A model generated the notes under the pieces. That model saw only the letters and a program-made list of their open reading frames with translations. It did no database searches and was not told the origin of the DNA. From positions 1 to 6,277 of the forward strand of contig CALFYQ010000010.1 of NCBI GenBank assembly GCA_937952085.1: a stretch of 6,277 nt of DNA. The letters are read 5' to 3'. The position numbers were made by a program, and so were the translations under genes. The stretch comes from an uncultured Paracoccaceae bacterium (GTDB taxonomy: Bacteria; Pseudomonadota; Alphaproteobacteria; Rhodobacterales; Rhodobacteraceae). This document shows positions 1 through 5,614 of the stretch, piece after piece (positions within the stretch are counted from its first letter, which is position 1; every line of letters begins with the position of its first letter).

Positions 1-104
1 AGACGGCTTAACGACGACCGACATCGCCAACGCGCCCTCTCGGGGGAAGGGTCGGGCGCGGCCCGGGCTGGTCGCCCGGGCGATAGGTTTGATCGGGGAA
101 GCGC
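1..104. other. Intergenic region downstream of the enoyl-CoA hydratase, with a possible gene start at its left edge
   Basis: No established gene lies here. Positions 31-81 hold two abutting stem-loops, listed separately. On the minus strand an ATG at 24-22 opens a frame reading MSVVVKPS to the window edge. A GAGAGGG stretch lies about ten bases upstream of that ATG, at the distance of a ribosome binding site. Eight codons are too few to identify a product or to be sure it is a gene. If it is real, the next gene of the cluster begins about 80 bases after the hydratase stop. Confidence 0.4.
31..81 (-). terminator. Two abutting GC-rich stem-loops after the last complete gene (possible terminator or mRNA 3'-end structure)
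   Basis: Read on the minus strand, transcription leaves the hydratase stop at 105 and meets a perfect 8-bp stem formed by GCCCGGGC at 74-81 and 61-68, with a 5-base loop. Directly next to it is a perfect 7-bp stem formed by 54-60 and 31-37 (CGCGCCC with GGGCGCG), with a 16-base loop. Neither is followed by a run of T on either strand, so this is not a canonical Rho-independent terminator. It could still cause weak termination or protect the mRNA 3' end. In DNA this GC-rich some chance pairing is expected, but two perfect stems back to back directly after a stop codon are less likely to be accidental. Confidence 0.35.
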
Positions 105-875
105 CTATTCGTTCCGGAAGTTCGGCGCGCGCTTTTCGAGGAAGGCGGCCATGCCCTCCTTCTGGTCCTCGCTGGCGAAGAGGCCGAAAAAGACCCGGCG
201 CTCGTAGTGGAGCCCTTCGGCGAGCGAGGTCTCGAAGGCGCGGTCCACAGCCTCCTTCGCCACCATCGTCGAGGGCTTGGAATAGGAGGCGATGGTCGCC
301 GCCGCCGCCAGCGCCTCGTCGATCAGCTTCTCGGCCGGGACGACGCGGGAGACGAGGCCGCAGCGCTCCGCCTCCGCGGCGTCCATCATCCGCCCGGTCA
401 GCACCATGTCCATCGCCTTGGCCTTGCCGACATAGCGGGCCATGCGCTGGGAGCCGCCCATGCCGGGGATGACGCCGAGCTTGATCTCCGGCTGGCCGAA
501 CTTCGCCGTCTCCGAGGCGATGATGAAGTCGCACATCATCGCAAGCTCGCAGCCGCCGCCGAGCGCGTAACCCGAGACCGCGGCGATCTTCGGCGTGCGG
601 AGCTTCGCGAACCGGTCCCAGCCCGAGAAATAGTCGCCGTAGAACATGTCCATCTGCGAGCGGCCGGACATCTCCCGGATGTCCGCCCCCGCCGCGAAGG
701 CCTTCTCGGAGCCGGTGATGACGAGGCAGCCGACGTCGCGGTCGGCGTCGAGCTCGGTCGCCTTCTCCAGCATCTCGTCGAGCACCGCCGCGTTGAGCGC
801 GTTGAGCGCCTCCGGCCGGTTGAGCCGCAGGAGCGCGACGCGCCCCTTCCGCTCGAGGATCACCGTGTCCGACAT
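105..875 (-). CDS. Short-chain enoyl-CoA hydratase (crotonase, ECHS1 type), probable methacrylyl-CoA hydratase of valine degradation
   Basis: This 256-residue soluble crotonase is the usual length for a bacterial 2-enoyl-CoA hydratase and closely resembles mitochondrial ECHS1 along its length. Visible landmarks are the oxyanion-hole segment FAAGADIREM (60-69), GYALGGGCELAMMCD (102-116) with the first catalytic glutamate E110, and FGQPEIKLGVIPGMGG (126-141) with the second, E130. The C-terminal EGMAAFLEKRAPNF (240-253) is also typical. With both glutamates it should add water to 2-enoyl-CoAs. In this operon the natural substrate is methacrylyl-CoA, giving 3-hydroxyisobutyryl-CoA, though such enzymes also take crotonyl-CoA and other short chains. 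The frame stays open far upstream through mmsB, but the ATG at 875 is chosen because homology begins there and a GAGGGG ribosome binding site (887-882) lies six bases before it. It starts two bases after the mmsB stop. Confidence is high for the enzyme class and moderate for the substrate. Confidence 0.93.
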   Translation of the reverse strand: MSDTVILERKGRVALLRLNRPEALNALNAAVLDEMLEKATELDADRDVGCLVITGSEKAFAAGADIREMSGRSQMDMFYGDYFSGWDRFAKLRTPKIAAVSGYALGGGCELAMMCDFIIASETAKFGQPEIKLGVIPGMGGSQRMARYVGKAKAMDMVLTGRMMDAAEAERCGLVSRVVPAEKLIDEALAAAATIASYSKPSTMVAKEAVDRAFETSLAEGLHYERRVFFGLFASEDQKEGMAAFLEKRAPNFRNE

Positions 876-877
876 CT

Positions 878-1747
878 TCAGCCCCTCGCCATCTTCGCCA
901 GCCGCGGCAGCATGGCGGAGAAATCCATGCCCCCGGCGCCGTCCGCGACCATCTCCTCGTAGAGCTTCGCCGCATGGGCGCCGAGCGGCGTCGCCGCGCC
1001 GACGTCGCCGGCCGCCTGCTGGCTGAGCTTGAGGTCCTTCAGCATCAGCGCGGCGGCGAAGCCGGGCTTGTAGTCGTTGTCGGCCGGCGATTTCGGGCCG
1101 ATCCCCGGCGCCGGGCAATAGGCGTTCATCGACCAGGAATAGCCCGAAGAGGTGCTCACCACGTCGAACATCGCCTGCCGGTCGAGGCCGAGCTTGTCGG
1201 CCAGCGCGAAGGCCTCGCAGGTGACGATCATCGTCGCGCCGAGGATCATGTTGTTGCAGATCTTCGCGGCCTGCCCGGCGCCCGGCCCGCCGCAATGAAC
1301 CGCCTTCTGGCCCATGATCTCGAAGAGCGGCCTGGCCTTGGCGAAGGCCTCGTCCGCGCCGCCGCACATGAAGGTGAGCGTGCCCGCCGCGGCGCCGCCG
1401 ACGCCGCCCGAAACCGGCGCGTCCACCGAGAGGAGACCGGCCTTCCCGGCCGCCTCGTGCGCCGCGCGCGCCGCCGCCACGTCGACCGTCGAGCAATCGA
1501 TCAGCACCGCGCCCTTCGTCGCAGCCGGCACGACCTCCGCCATCACCGCGGCGAGGATCGCGCCGTTCGGCAGCATGGTGATGACCGCATCTTTCCCCGC
1601 CGCGGCCTCGGCCGAGGAGGCGGCCTTCGCGACGCCCTCGACCGTCACGCCGGCGACGTCGAAGCCCGTCACCTCATGGCCCGCCTTCACCAGATTGGCG
1701 GCCATCGGCGCGCCCATGTTGCCGAGGCCGATGAACCCGATCTTCAT
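878..1747 (-). CDS. mmsB: 3-hydroxyisobutyrate dehydrogenase (MmsB)
   Basis: This enzyme oxidises 3-hydroxyisobutyrate to methylmalonate semialdehyde, a late step of valine degradation in the cytoplasm. The 289 residues match the usual length of the beta-hydroxyacid dehydrogenase family. The N-terminal Rossmann fold starts with GFIGLGNMGAPMA (4-16), and an acidic residue after strand two (D30) favours NAD+ over NADP+. The substrate loop DAPVSGG (109-115) is present. The catalytic helix GPGAGQAAKICNN (154-166) carries the expected lysine K162 and asparagine N166, followed by the conserved MLKDLKL segment (235-241). The start at 1747 is supported by AAGGGAGA at 1763-1756, eight bases upstream. 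It lies 31 bases after the Rid gene and two bases before the hydratase. Related family members act on tartronate semialdehyde or 6-phosphogluconate, but the flanking hydrolase and isobutyryl-CoA dehydrogenase make the 3-hydroxyisobutyrate assignment strong. Confidence 0.95.
   Translation of the reverse strand: MKIGFIGLGNMGAPMAANLVKAGHEVTGFDVAGVTVEGVAKAASSAEAAAGKDAVITMLPNGAILAAVMAEVVPAATKGAVLIDCSTVDVAAARAAHEAAGKAGLLSVDAPVSGGVGGAAAGTLTFMCGGADEAFAKARPLFEIMGQKAVHCGGPGAGQAAKICNNMILGATMIVTCEAFALADKLGLDRQAMFDVVSTSSGYSWSMNAYCPAPGIGPKSPADNDYKPGFAAALMLKDLKLSQQAAGDVGAATPLGAHAAKLYEEMVADGAGGMDFSAMLPRLAKMARG
882..887 (-). promoter_or_regulatory. Ribosome binding site of the enoyl-CoA hydratase, inside the mmsB 3' end
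   Basis: GAGGGG at 887-882 lies in the final codons of mmsB, six bases before the ATG at 875. The mmsB stop (880-878) falls between this site and the next start. Ribosomes finishing mmsB would therefore cover the hydratase start, which suggests translational coupling. This site also decides the hydratase start within a much longer open frame. Confidence 0.75.
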
Positions 1748-1778
1748 CTGGGCAGTCTCCCTTGGATCTCTTGTCGTT

Positions 1779-2180
1779 TCATTCCGCCGCCTCGTCGGAG
1801 ACGACCGCGTCCACCTCGATCTCGACCAGCCATTCCGGGTTCACGAAACGGTTGACCTCAACGATCGTGTCCACCGGCTTCGAGGCGCGGCAATAGGCTT
1901 TCCGCACCTCCACCACCGCCTTCCAGTCCTCGATGTTGGTGAGGAGGAGCCGGGTGCGGACGACATGCTCCCAGCCCGAGCCGGCGCGGGCCAGCGCGTC
2001 CGAGGCGATCTCGAAGCAGCGCTCCGCCTGTTTCGCCGCGTCGCCGACGCCGACCGTCTTGCCGTCGGGCCCGACCGGCGCGGTCCCGCCGATGGAGATA
2101 TATGGCCCGACGCGGACCGCGCGGGCGAAGCCGACGATCTCCTCCATCGGGTTTCCGTTCAGAACGAGCTGGCGTCGCAT
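1779..2180 (-). CDS. Rid (YjgF/YER057c/UK114) family protein without the archetypal catalytic arginine
   Basis: This 133-residue soluble protein has the length and layout of the Rid family, which forms trimers with active sites at subunit interfaces. Visible family features are the VGPYISIGGTAPVGPDG stretch (24-40), the QAERCFEIASDALARAG helix (51-67), VVRTRLLLTNIEDW (73-86), and the C-terminal VEVNRFVNPEWLVEIEVDAV (107-126). In archetypal RidA the segment before VEV reads P-A-R-S-C and supplies the arginine that holds the substrate carboxylate for 2-aminoacrylate hydrolysis. Here it reads P102-V-D104-T-I, so aspartate replaces that arginine. Rid subgroups lacking this arginine are reported not to act as imine deaminases, so a standard RidA reaction should not be assumed. 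The start at 2180 has GAGGGAG at 2196-2190. Its place between the hydrolase and mmsB suggests a role linked to valine or isobutyrate catabolism, but the actual reaction is unknown. Confidence 0.88.
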   Translation of the reverse strand: MRRQLVLNGNPMEEIVGFARAVRVGPYISIGGTAPVGPDGKTVGVGDAAKQAERCFEIASDALARAGSGWEHVVRTRLLLTNIEDWKAVVEVRKAYCRASKPVDTIVEVNRFVNPEWLVEIEVDAVVSDEAAE

Positions 2181-2257
2181 GGCTGGCTTCTCCCTCGCCG
2201 GCGGCGGATGCGGGGCACGCTACGCCCTCCGCGCCGGGCCGGAAAGCGCCGCCGGGC
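2181..2257 (-). other. Intergenic spacer between the 3-hydroxyisobutyryl-CoA hydrolase and Rid genes
   Basis: This 77-base gap is the longest in the cluster. Apart from the Rid ribosome binding site (2196-2190) I see GC-rich short palindromic patches but no long perfect stem, no T-run and no recognisable promoter hexamers. Confidence 0.5.
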
Positions 2258-3295
2258 TCAGAGCTTCAGCTCCATCTCCCCGAGCGGCGAGAGCATCATC
2301 TCGACATCGGCCCCAGTCACGTCCGAGAGCCGCGGCCGCGCCCATTTCGGGTTCCGGTCCTTGTCCACCAGCTGCGCCCGCACGCCTTCGAGGAACTCGC
2401 CATGCTCCATGCAGCGCGCGGTGAAGCGGTATTCGTGGGCGAGCGCCTCCTCGATGGTCATGCCGCGGGCGCGGCGGACCAGCTCCATCGTGCAGGCGAC
2501 CGAGATCGGCGCGCCGTGGCGGAGCGATTTCAGCGTCCGGGTGGCCCAGGGCAGGCCGGCGCGCTCGCCCTCCTCCAGCTTCGCCTCGAGCTCGACCGGC
2601 GAGGCCGCCTCGAAGGCGTCGTCGATCGGAAGCTGGAAGTAGGCGAGCTCGCCCTCGGGCGGCCGCGCGGCGAAGCCGGCGATGACGGAGGGATCGCCAC
2701 TTTCGCAGAGCGCGGCCTTCAGGTCCTCGATCTTCGCCTTCGGCACATAGGCGTCGGCGAAGCCGGCATGGATCGCGTCGGCCGGGCCCATCCGCGCGCC
2801 GGTGACGCCGAGATATTCGCCGGCCCGGCCCGGCGCCTTGCCGAGGAGCCACGTCCCGCCGACATCGGGGATCAGGCCGATGCCGCATTCCGGCATCGCC
2901 ACCTGGGTGTCGTCCGTCACCACCCGGTGCGAGCCGAGCGCCGAGACGCCGACGCCGCCGCCCATGACGAAGCCGTGCATGATCGCGATATAGGGTTTCG
3001 GATAGCGGACGATCTTGGCGTTGACCGAGTATTCGTAGGCCCAGAAGCGGCGCGCGAAGTCGAGGTCGCCGGCGACGCCCGTGTCATAGAGCTTCCGCAC
3101 GTCGCCGCCGGCGCCGAAGGCCCGCTCGCCGGCGCCGTCGATCAGCACCAGCGCGACGGCGGGGTCGCCCCGCCACGCCTCCAGCGCCCGGTCGATCGCC
3201 TCCATCATCTCGTGGGTCAGCGCATTGAGCGCCCCCGGCCGGTTGAGCGTGATCCGCCCCGCCCGGCCCTCGACCCGCACCAGAATGTCGCTCAT
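2258..3295 (-). CDS. 3-hydroxyisobutyryl-CoA hydrolase (HIBCH-type crotonase)
   Basis: This crotonase-fold thioesterase releases free 3-hydroxyisobutyrate from its CoA ester, the unusual CoA-removing step of valine degradation. Its 345 residues are about 90 longer than an ordinary enoyl-CoA hydratase, as expected for HIBCH. Landmarks are LNRPGALNALTHEM (17-30), FGAGGDVRKLY (60-70) forming part of the oxyanion hole, HGFVMGGGVG (107-116), and MPECGIGLIPDVGG (134-147) with the catalytic pair E136 and D144. The HIBCH-specific C-terminal signature FLEGVRAQLVDKDRNPKW (301-318) is what separates it from a hydratase or isomerase. The oxyanion segment has glycine (G61) where many homologues have cysteine, and no catalytic loss is expected from this. 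AAGGGA lies ten bases before the ATG at 3295. It follows the isobutyryl-CoA dehydrogenase after 58 bases. Such genes are often labelled only enoyl-CoA hydratase/isomerase, but the length, signature and neighbours support the hydrolase call. Confidence 0.93.
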   Translation of the reverse strand: MSDILVRVEGRAGRITLNRPGALNALTHEMMEAIDRALEAWRGDPAVALVLIDGAGERAFGAGGDVRKLYDTGVAGDLDFARRFWAYEYSVNAKIVRYPKPYIAIMHGFVMGGGVGVSALGSHRVVTDDTQVAMPECGIGLIPDVGGTWLLGKAPGRAGEYLGVTGARMGPADAIHAGFADAYVPKAKIEDLKAALCESGDPSVIAGFAARPPEGELAYFQLPIDDAFEAASPVELEAKLEEGERAGLPWATRTLKSLRHGAPISVACTMELVRRARGMTIEEALAHEYRFTARCMEHGEFLEGVRAQLVDKDRNPKWARPRLSDVTGADVEMMLSPLGEMELKL

Positions 3296-3327
3296 CTCGG
3301 CCCCGTCCCTTACTGTCGCAGGTGTTT

Positions 3328-3348
3328 CGCCCGGCGGCGGGCCGGGCG
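3328..3348 (-). other. Perfect stem-loop in the spacer between the acyl-CoA dehydrogenase and hydrolase genes
   Basis: CGCCCGGC at 3328-3335 and GCCGGGCG at 3341-3348 form a perfect all-G/C 8-bp stem around a 5-base loop. It starts six bases after the dehydrogenase stop in the direction of transcription and lies before the hydrolase ribosome binding site. The downstream bases on the minus strand read AAACACC, with no T-run, so simple intrinsic termination is unlikely. An mRNA-processing barrier or 3'-end stabiliser that sets relative expression of the two genes is an inference. Confidence 0.45.
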
Positions 3349-3353
3349 CAACC

Positions 3354-4508
3354 TCATGCGGCGCGGGCGCGGTCGGCGAGAAGCGCGCGGGAGATGATCA
3401 CCCGCATGATCTCGTTGGTGCCTTCGAGGATCTGGTGGACCCGCAGATCCCGCACGATCTTCTCGACGCCGTAATCGGCGAGATAGCCATAGCCGCCATG
3501 AAGCTGGAGCGCGTCGTTCGCCACGGCGAAGGCGGCGTCGGTGACGAACTTCTTCGCCATCGCGCAGTGCTTGGTCGCGTCCGGCGCGCCGTTGTCGAGC
3601 TTCCAGGCCGCCTGCCGGAGGAACACCCGCGCCGCCTGGAGCGAGGTCTCCATGTCGGCGAGGCGGAACTGGAGGCCCTGGAACTGGTCGATCGTCTTCC
3701 CGAAGGCCTTGCGCTCGCCCATGTAGCGGATCGTGGCGTCAAGCGCCGCCTGCGCGCCGCCGAGCGCCGAGGCGGCGATGTTGAGCCGCCCGCCGTCGAG
3801 CCCGGCCATGGCGTAGACGAAGCCCTTGCCCTCCTCGCCGATCAGGTCGTCGGCCTTCGCCAGCGCCTCGTCGAACTGCACCTGCGCGGTCGGCTGGGCG
3901 CGCCAGCCCATCTTGTCTTCCGGCTTGCCGAAGGAGAGGCCCGCGGCGCCGTCCTCGACGATGAGGGCGGAGACGCCCTTCGGCCCGTCCGCCCCGGTCC
4001 GGGCCATCACGACATAGGCGTCGGAATAGCCGCCGCCGGAGATGAAGGCCTTGGTCCCGGAAAGCCGCCAGCCCTCGTTGGTCCGCTCCGCGCGCGTGCG
4101 GAGCGCGGCGGCGTCGGAGCCGGAGCCGGGCTCGGTAAGGCAATAGGAGAAGACCGCCTCCATCGCGCAGAGCTTCGGAAGCCATTTCGCCTTCAGCTCG
4201 GCCGAGCCGAACCGGTCGATCATCCCGCCGCACATGTTGTGGATCGAGAGGAACGAGCCGACCGCCGGGCAGGCCATCGCCAGCGCCTCGAAGACGAGCG
4301 TGGCGTCGAGCCGGGTGAGGCCGGAGCCGCCGTACTCCTCGGAGACGTAGATGCCGCCGAGCCCGAGCGCCGCGACCTTGGGCCAGAGGTCCTTCGGGAT
4401 CGTCCCTTCCGCCTCCCACTGGCGGGCGAAGGGCGCGATCTCCTCCTGCCCGAAGGCGTGAGCCATCTCGAAGATCGCCTCCTGCTCCTCCGTCAGCGCG
4501 AAATCCAT
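3354..4508 (-). CDS. Isobutyryl-CoA dehydrogenase (acyl-CoA dehydrogenase, ACAD8 type)
   Basis: This FAD enzyme oxidises isobutyryl-CoA to methacrylyl-CoA and passes electrons to electron-transfer flavoprotein. Its 384 residues match the standard acyl-CoA dehydrogenase length. The N-terminal helical domain opens with MDFALTEEQEAIFEMA. The substrate and flavin segments SYCLTEPGSGSDAA (121-134) and GTKAFISGGGYSDAYVVM (151-168) follow, then RKAFGKTIDQFQGLQFRLADM (266-286). The C-terminal domain has LQLHGGYGYL (335-343 region) and VHQILEGTNEIMRVIISRALL (357-377), where E362 is the expected catalytic base. SIHNMCGGMIDRFG (88-101) and the VHQILEG/S-NE pattern are close to human ACAD8, which supports isobutyryl-CoA over a generic short-chain substrate. 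A start 24 codons upstream at 4580 would overlap the previous gene. The ATG at 4508 is preferred because homology begins there and GGAGGGAGA (4523-4515) lies six bases before it. 2-methylbutyryl-CoA may be a secondary substrate. Confidence 0.95.
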   Translation of the reverse strand: MDFALTEEQEAIFEMAHAFGQEEIAPFARQWEAEGTIPKDLWPKVAALGLGGIYVSEEYGGSGLTRLDATLVFEALAMACPAVGSFLSIHNMCGGMIDRFGSAELKAKWLPKLCAMEAVFSYCLTEPGSGSDAAALRTRAERTNEGWRLSGTKAFISGGGYSDAYVVMARTGADGPKGVSALIVEDGAAGLSFGKPEDKMGWRAQPTAQVQFDEALAKADDLIGEEGKGFVYAMAGLDGGRLNIAASALGGAQAALDATIRYMGERKAFGKTIDQFQGLQFRLADMETSLQAARVFLRQAAWKLDNGAPDATKHCAMAKKFVTDAAFAVANDALQLHGGYGYLADYGVEKIVRDLRVHQILEGTNEIMRVIISRALLADRARAA

Positions 4509-4576
4509 GTCTTGTCTCCCTCCGCCGGTGATCGTCTCTCGGGGCCGGCGAGACACTAGCGCCTCGGCGCGGCCGC
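4509..4576 (-). other. Spacer upstream of isobutyryl-CoA dehydrogenase with a weak dyad
   Basis: This 68-base gap is the most likely place for an internal promoter, because upstream of it lies the ligase/dehydrogenase pair and downstream the valine genes. It holds the strong ribosome binding site at 4523-4515 and a short dyad, GTCTC at 4534-4538 with GAGAC at 4550-4554, separated by 11 bases. That spacing would suit a dimeric regulator, but five-base arms are common by chance. No good -35/-10 pair was seen. Confidence 0.3.
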
Positions 4577-5608
4577 TCAAGGCAGATCGGCGGTGGAGGC
4601 GCCGATCTCCGCCGCCTTCGCCTTCATCAGGGCGAGCGTGGCGGCGGGAAGCGGGACGCCCGTCGCCGCCCGCCCTTCGGCGAGCGCGGCGCCGCGTCGG
4701 CCGGGGATCTCGACCCGGTCGAAGCCGGGCGCGGGCGGCGTGGCGGCGACTTCGGACAGCGCCGTCTCGGCGGCGGCCGCATAGTCCGACGGAGCGCGAA
4801 AACGGGCGAGATCGACGCAGATGACGAGCCAGTTCATGCCGATCCGCGACGAGGGCCAGACCGCCTCGCCGATTAGTTCGGCGAGAAGCGCCATGCCGAA
4901 GCCCTTCGGCCCGGCGGCCGGGAGGATCGCGCCGCCCGCCTCGTAATCCGCCGGGTCCGTGCTCGGGCGGCCGTCGCGGTCGACGATCATGCCTTCGGGC
5001 AGCGCGCGGCCGGCGGAGCGGGCGGCCAGCACCTTGCCGGCCGCGCCGGCCGAGGTGGCGAAATCGAAGCCCGCCGGCCCGCCCGGCCCGGCCGGAACGG
5101 CGAGCGCGTAGGGGTTGGTGCCGAGCGCGCCCCGCGCCCCGCCATAGGGCGCGACCGGCTTCCAGTGCGCCCGCGCGCCGCCGCCGATCAGGAGCGTGAG
5201 GCAGCCTTCGCGGGCGCCCTGCGCGGCGAAGGCGCCGGAGCGGCCGGTATGGAACACCTCCGCCACGCCGCAGGCCCCGGCGCCCTGGCGCCTTGCGAGG
5301 CGCAGGGCCTCCTCCACCGCCATCCGGCAGGCCGGCACGCCGAAGCCGTTTCCGCCGAGGACGACCGGCGCGCCGCCTTGCGCCGCGCCGAGCGTGGGCC
5401 GGCCCTTCGGATCGAACCGGCCGGCGCGGGCGTGGTTGAGATATTGCGGCAGGCGGACGACGCCGTGGCCGGAGGCGCCGCGAAGATCGGCCTCGACCAG
5501 ATGCGCGGCCACCTCGGCGGCGGTCTCCGCCGGCGCGCCCATCGCCGCTAGGAAGCCCTCGGCGAACCGCCGCAGCGCCGCGGCGCCGACCAGAACGTCA
5601 TCCGGCAT
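4577..5608 (-). CDS. Ldh_2-family NAD(P)-dependent dehydrogenase (malate/L-lactate/ureidoglycolate dehydrogenase-like)
   Basis: This 343-residue protein belongs to the non-Rossmann Ldh_2 family, whose members oxidise or reduce small 2-hydroxy or 2-keto acids (malate, L-lactate, sulfolactate, ureidoglycolate); some reduce cyclic imino acids such as piperideine-2-carboxylate. Family landmarks are EADLRGASGHGVVRLPQY (39-56) with the conserved histidine H48, a second histidine in VFHTGRSGAF (118-127), VAPYGGARGALGTNPYALA (152-170), DFATSAGAAGKV (182-193), DGRPSTDPADY (212-222), and GPKGFGMALLAELIGE (233-248). The stretch between this last motif and GMNWLVICVDLARF (257-270) is short for the family, so the active-site lid may be reduced. 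The substrate cannot be read from sequence. It starts six bases after the carboxylate-amine ligase, whose stop codon overlaps its GAGGG ribosome binding site, indicating co-translation. It may not belong to valine catabolism. Confidence 0.88.
   Translation of the reverse strand: MPDDVLVGAAALRRFAEGFLAAMGAPAETAAEVAAHLVEADLRGASGHGVVRLPQYLNHARAGRFDPKGRPTLGAAQGGAPVVLGGNGFGVPACRMAVEEALRLARRQGAGACGVAEVFHTGRSGAFAAQGAREGCLTLLIGGGARAHWKPVAPYGGARGALGTNPYALAVPAGPGGPAGFDFATSAGAAGKVLAARSAGRALPEGMIVDRDGRPSTDPADYEAGGAILPAAGPKGFGMALLAELIGEAVWPSSRIGMNWLVICVDLARFRAPSDYAAAAETALSEVAATPPAPGFDRVEIPGRRGAALAEGRAATGVPLPAATLALMKAKAAEIGASTADLP
4584..4608 (-). other. Perfect stem-loop in the last codons of the Ldh_2 dehydrogenase gene
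   Basis: AGATCGGCG at 4584-4592 and CGCCGATCT at 4600-4608 form a perfect 9-bp stem around a 7-base loop. It lies in the final ten codons, just before the stop at 4579-4577, so the coding sequence constrains it. There is no T-run after it. It could act as an mRNA end or attenuation structure between the upstream gene pair and the valine genes, or be a by-product of GC-rich codons. Confidence 0.4.
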
Positions 5609-5614
5609 CCGCCC

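Noticed and set aside
105..1496. A 463-residue frame that would fuse a long N-terminal extension to the enoyl-CoA hydratase
   Set aside because: The extension is an out-of-frame reading of mmsB, low-complexity and rich in Gly/Arg. Homology begins at the ATG at 875, which has its own ribosome binding site.
1314..2642. A 442-codon plus-strand open frame crossing mmsB, Rid and hydrolase
   Set aside because: It crosses several genes and their spacers and has no motif; explained by base composition.
2102..3397. A 431-codon plus-strand open frame opposite the hydrolase and Rid genes
   Set aside because: It spans two well-supported minus-strand genes and their spacer, with composition typical of an antisense shadow and no recognisable domain.
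3225..4559. A 444-codon plus-strand open frame opposite the acyl-CoA dehydrogenase
   Set aside because: Long antisense frames are expected opposite GC-rich genes with G/C third positions. The translation is rich in Arg, Glu, Gly and Ala and shows no family motif, while the minus strand carries a clear, complete enzyme.
4509..4580. Upstream start of the acyl-CoA dehydrogenase at 4580
   Set aside because: It would overlap the Ldh_2 gene end and add 24 residues without homology. The ATG at 4508 has a strong ribosome binding site and matches the family N-terminus.
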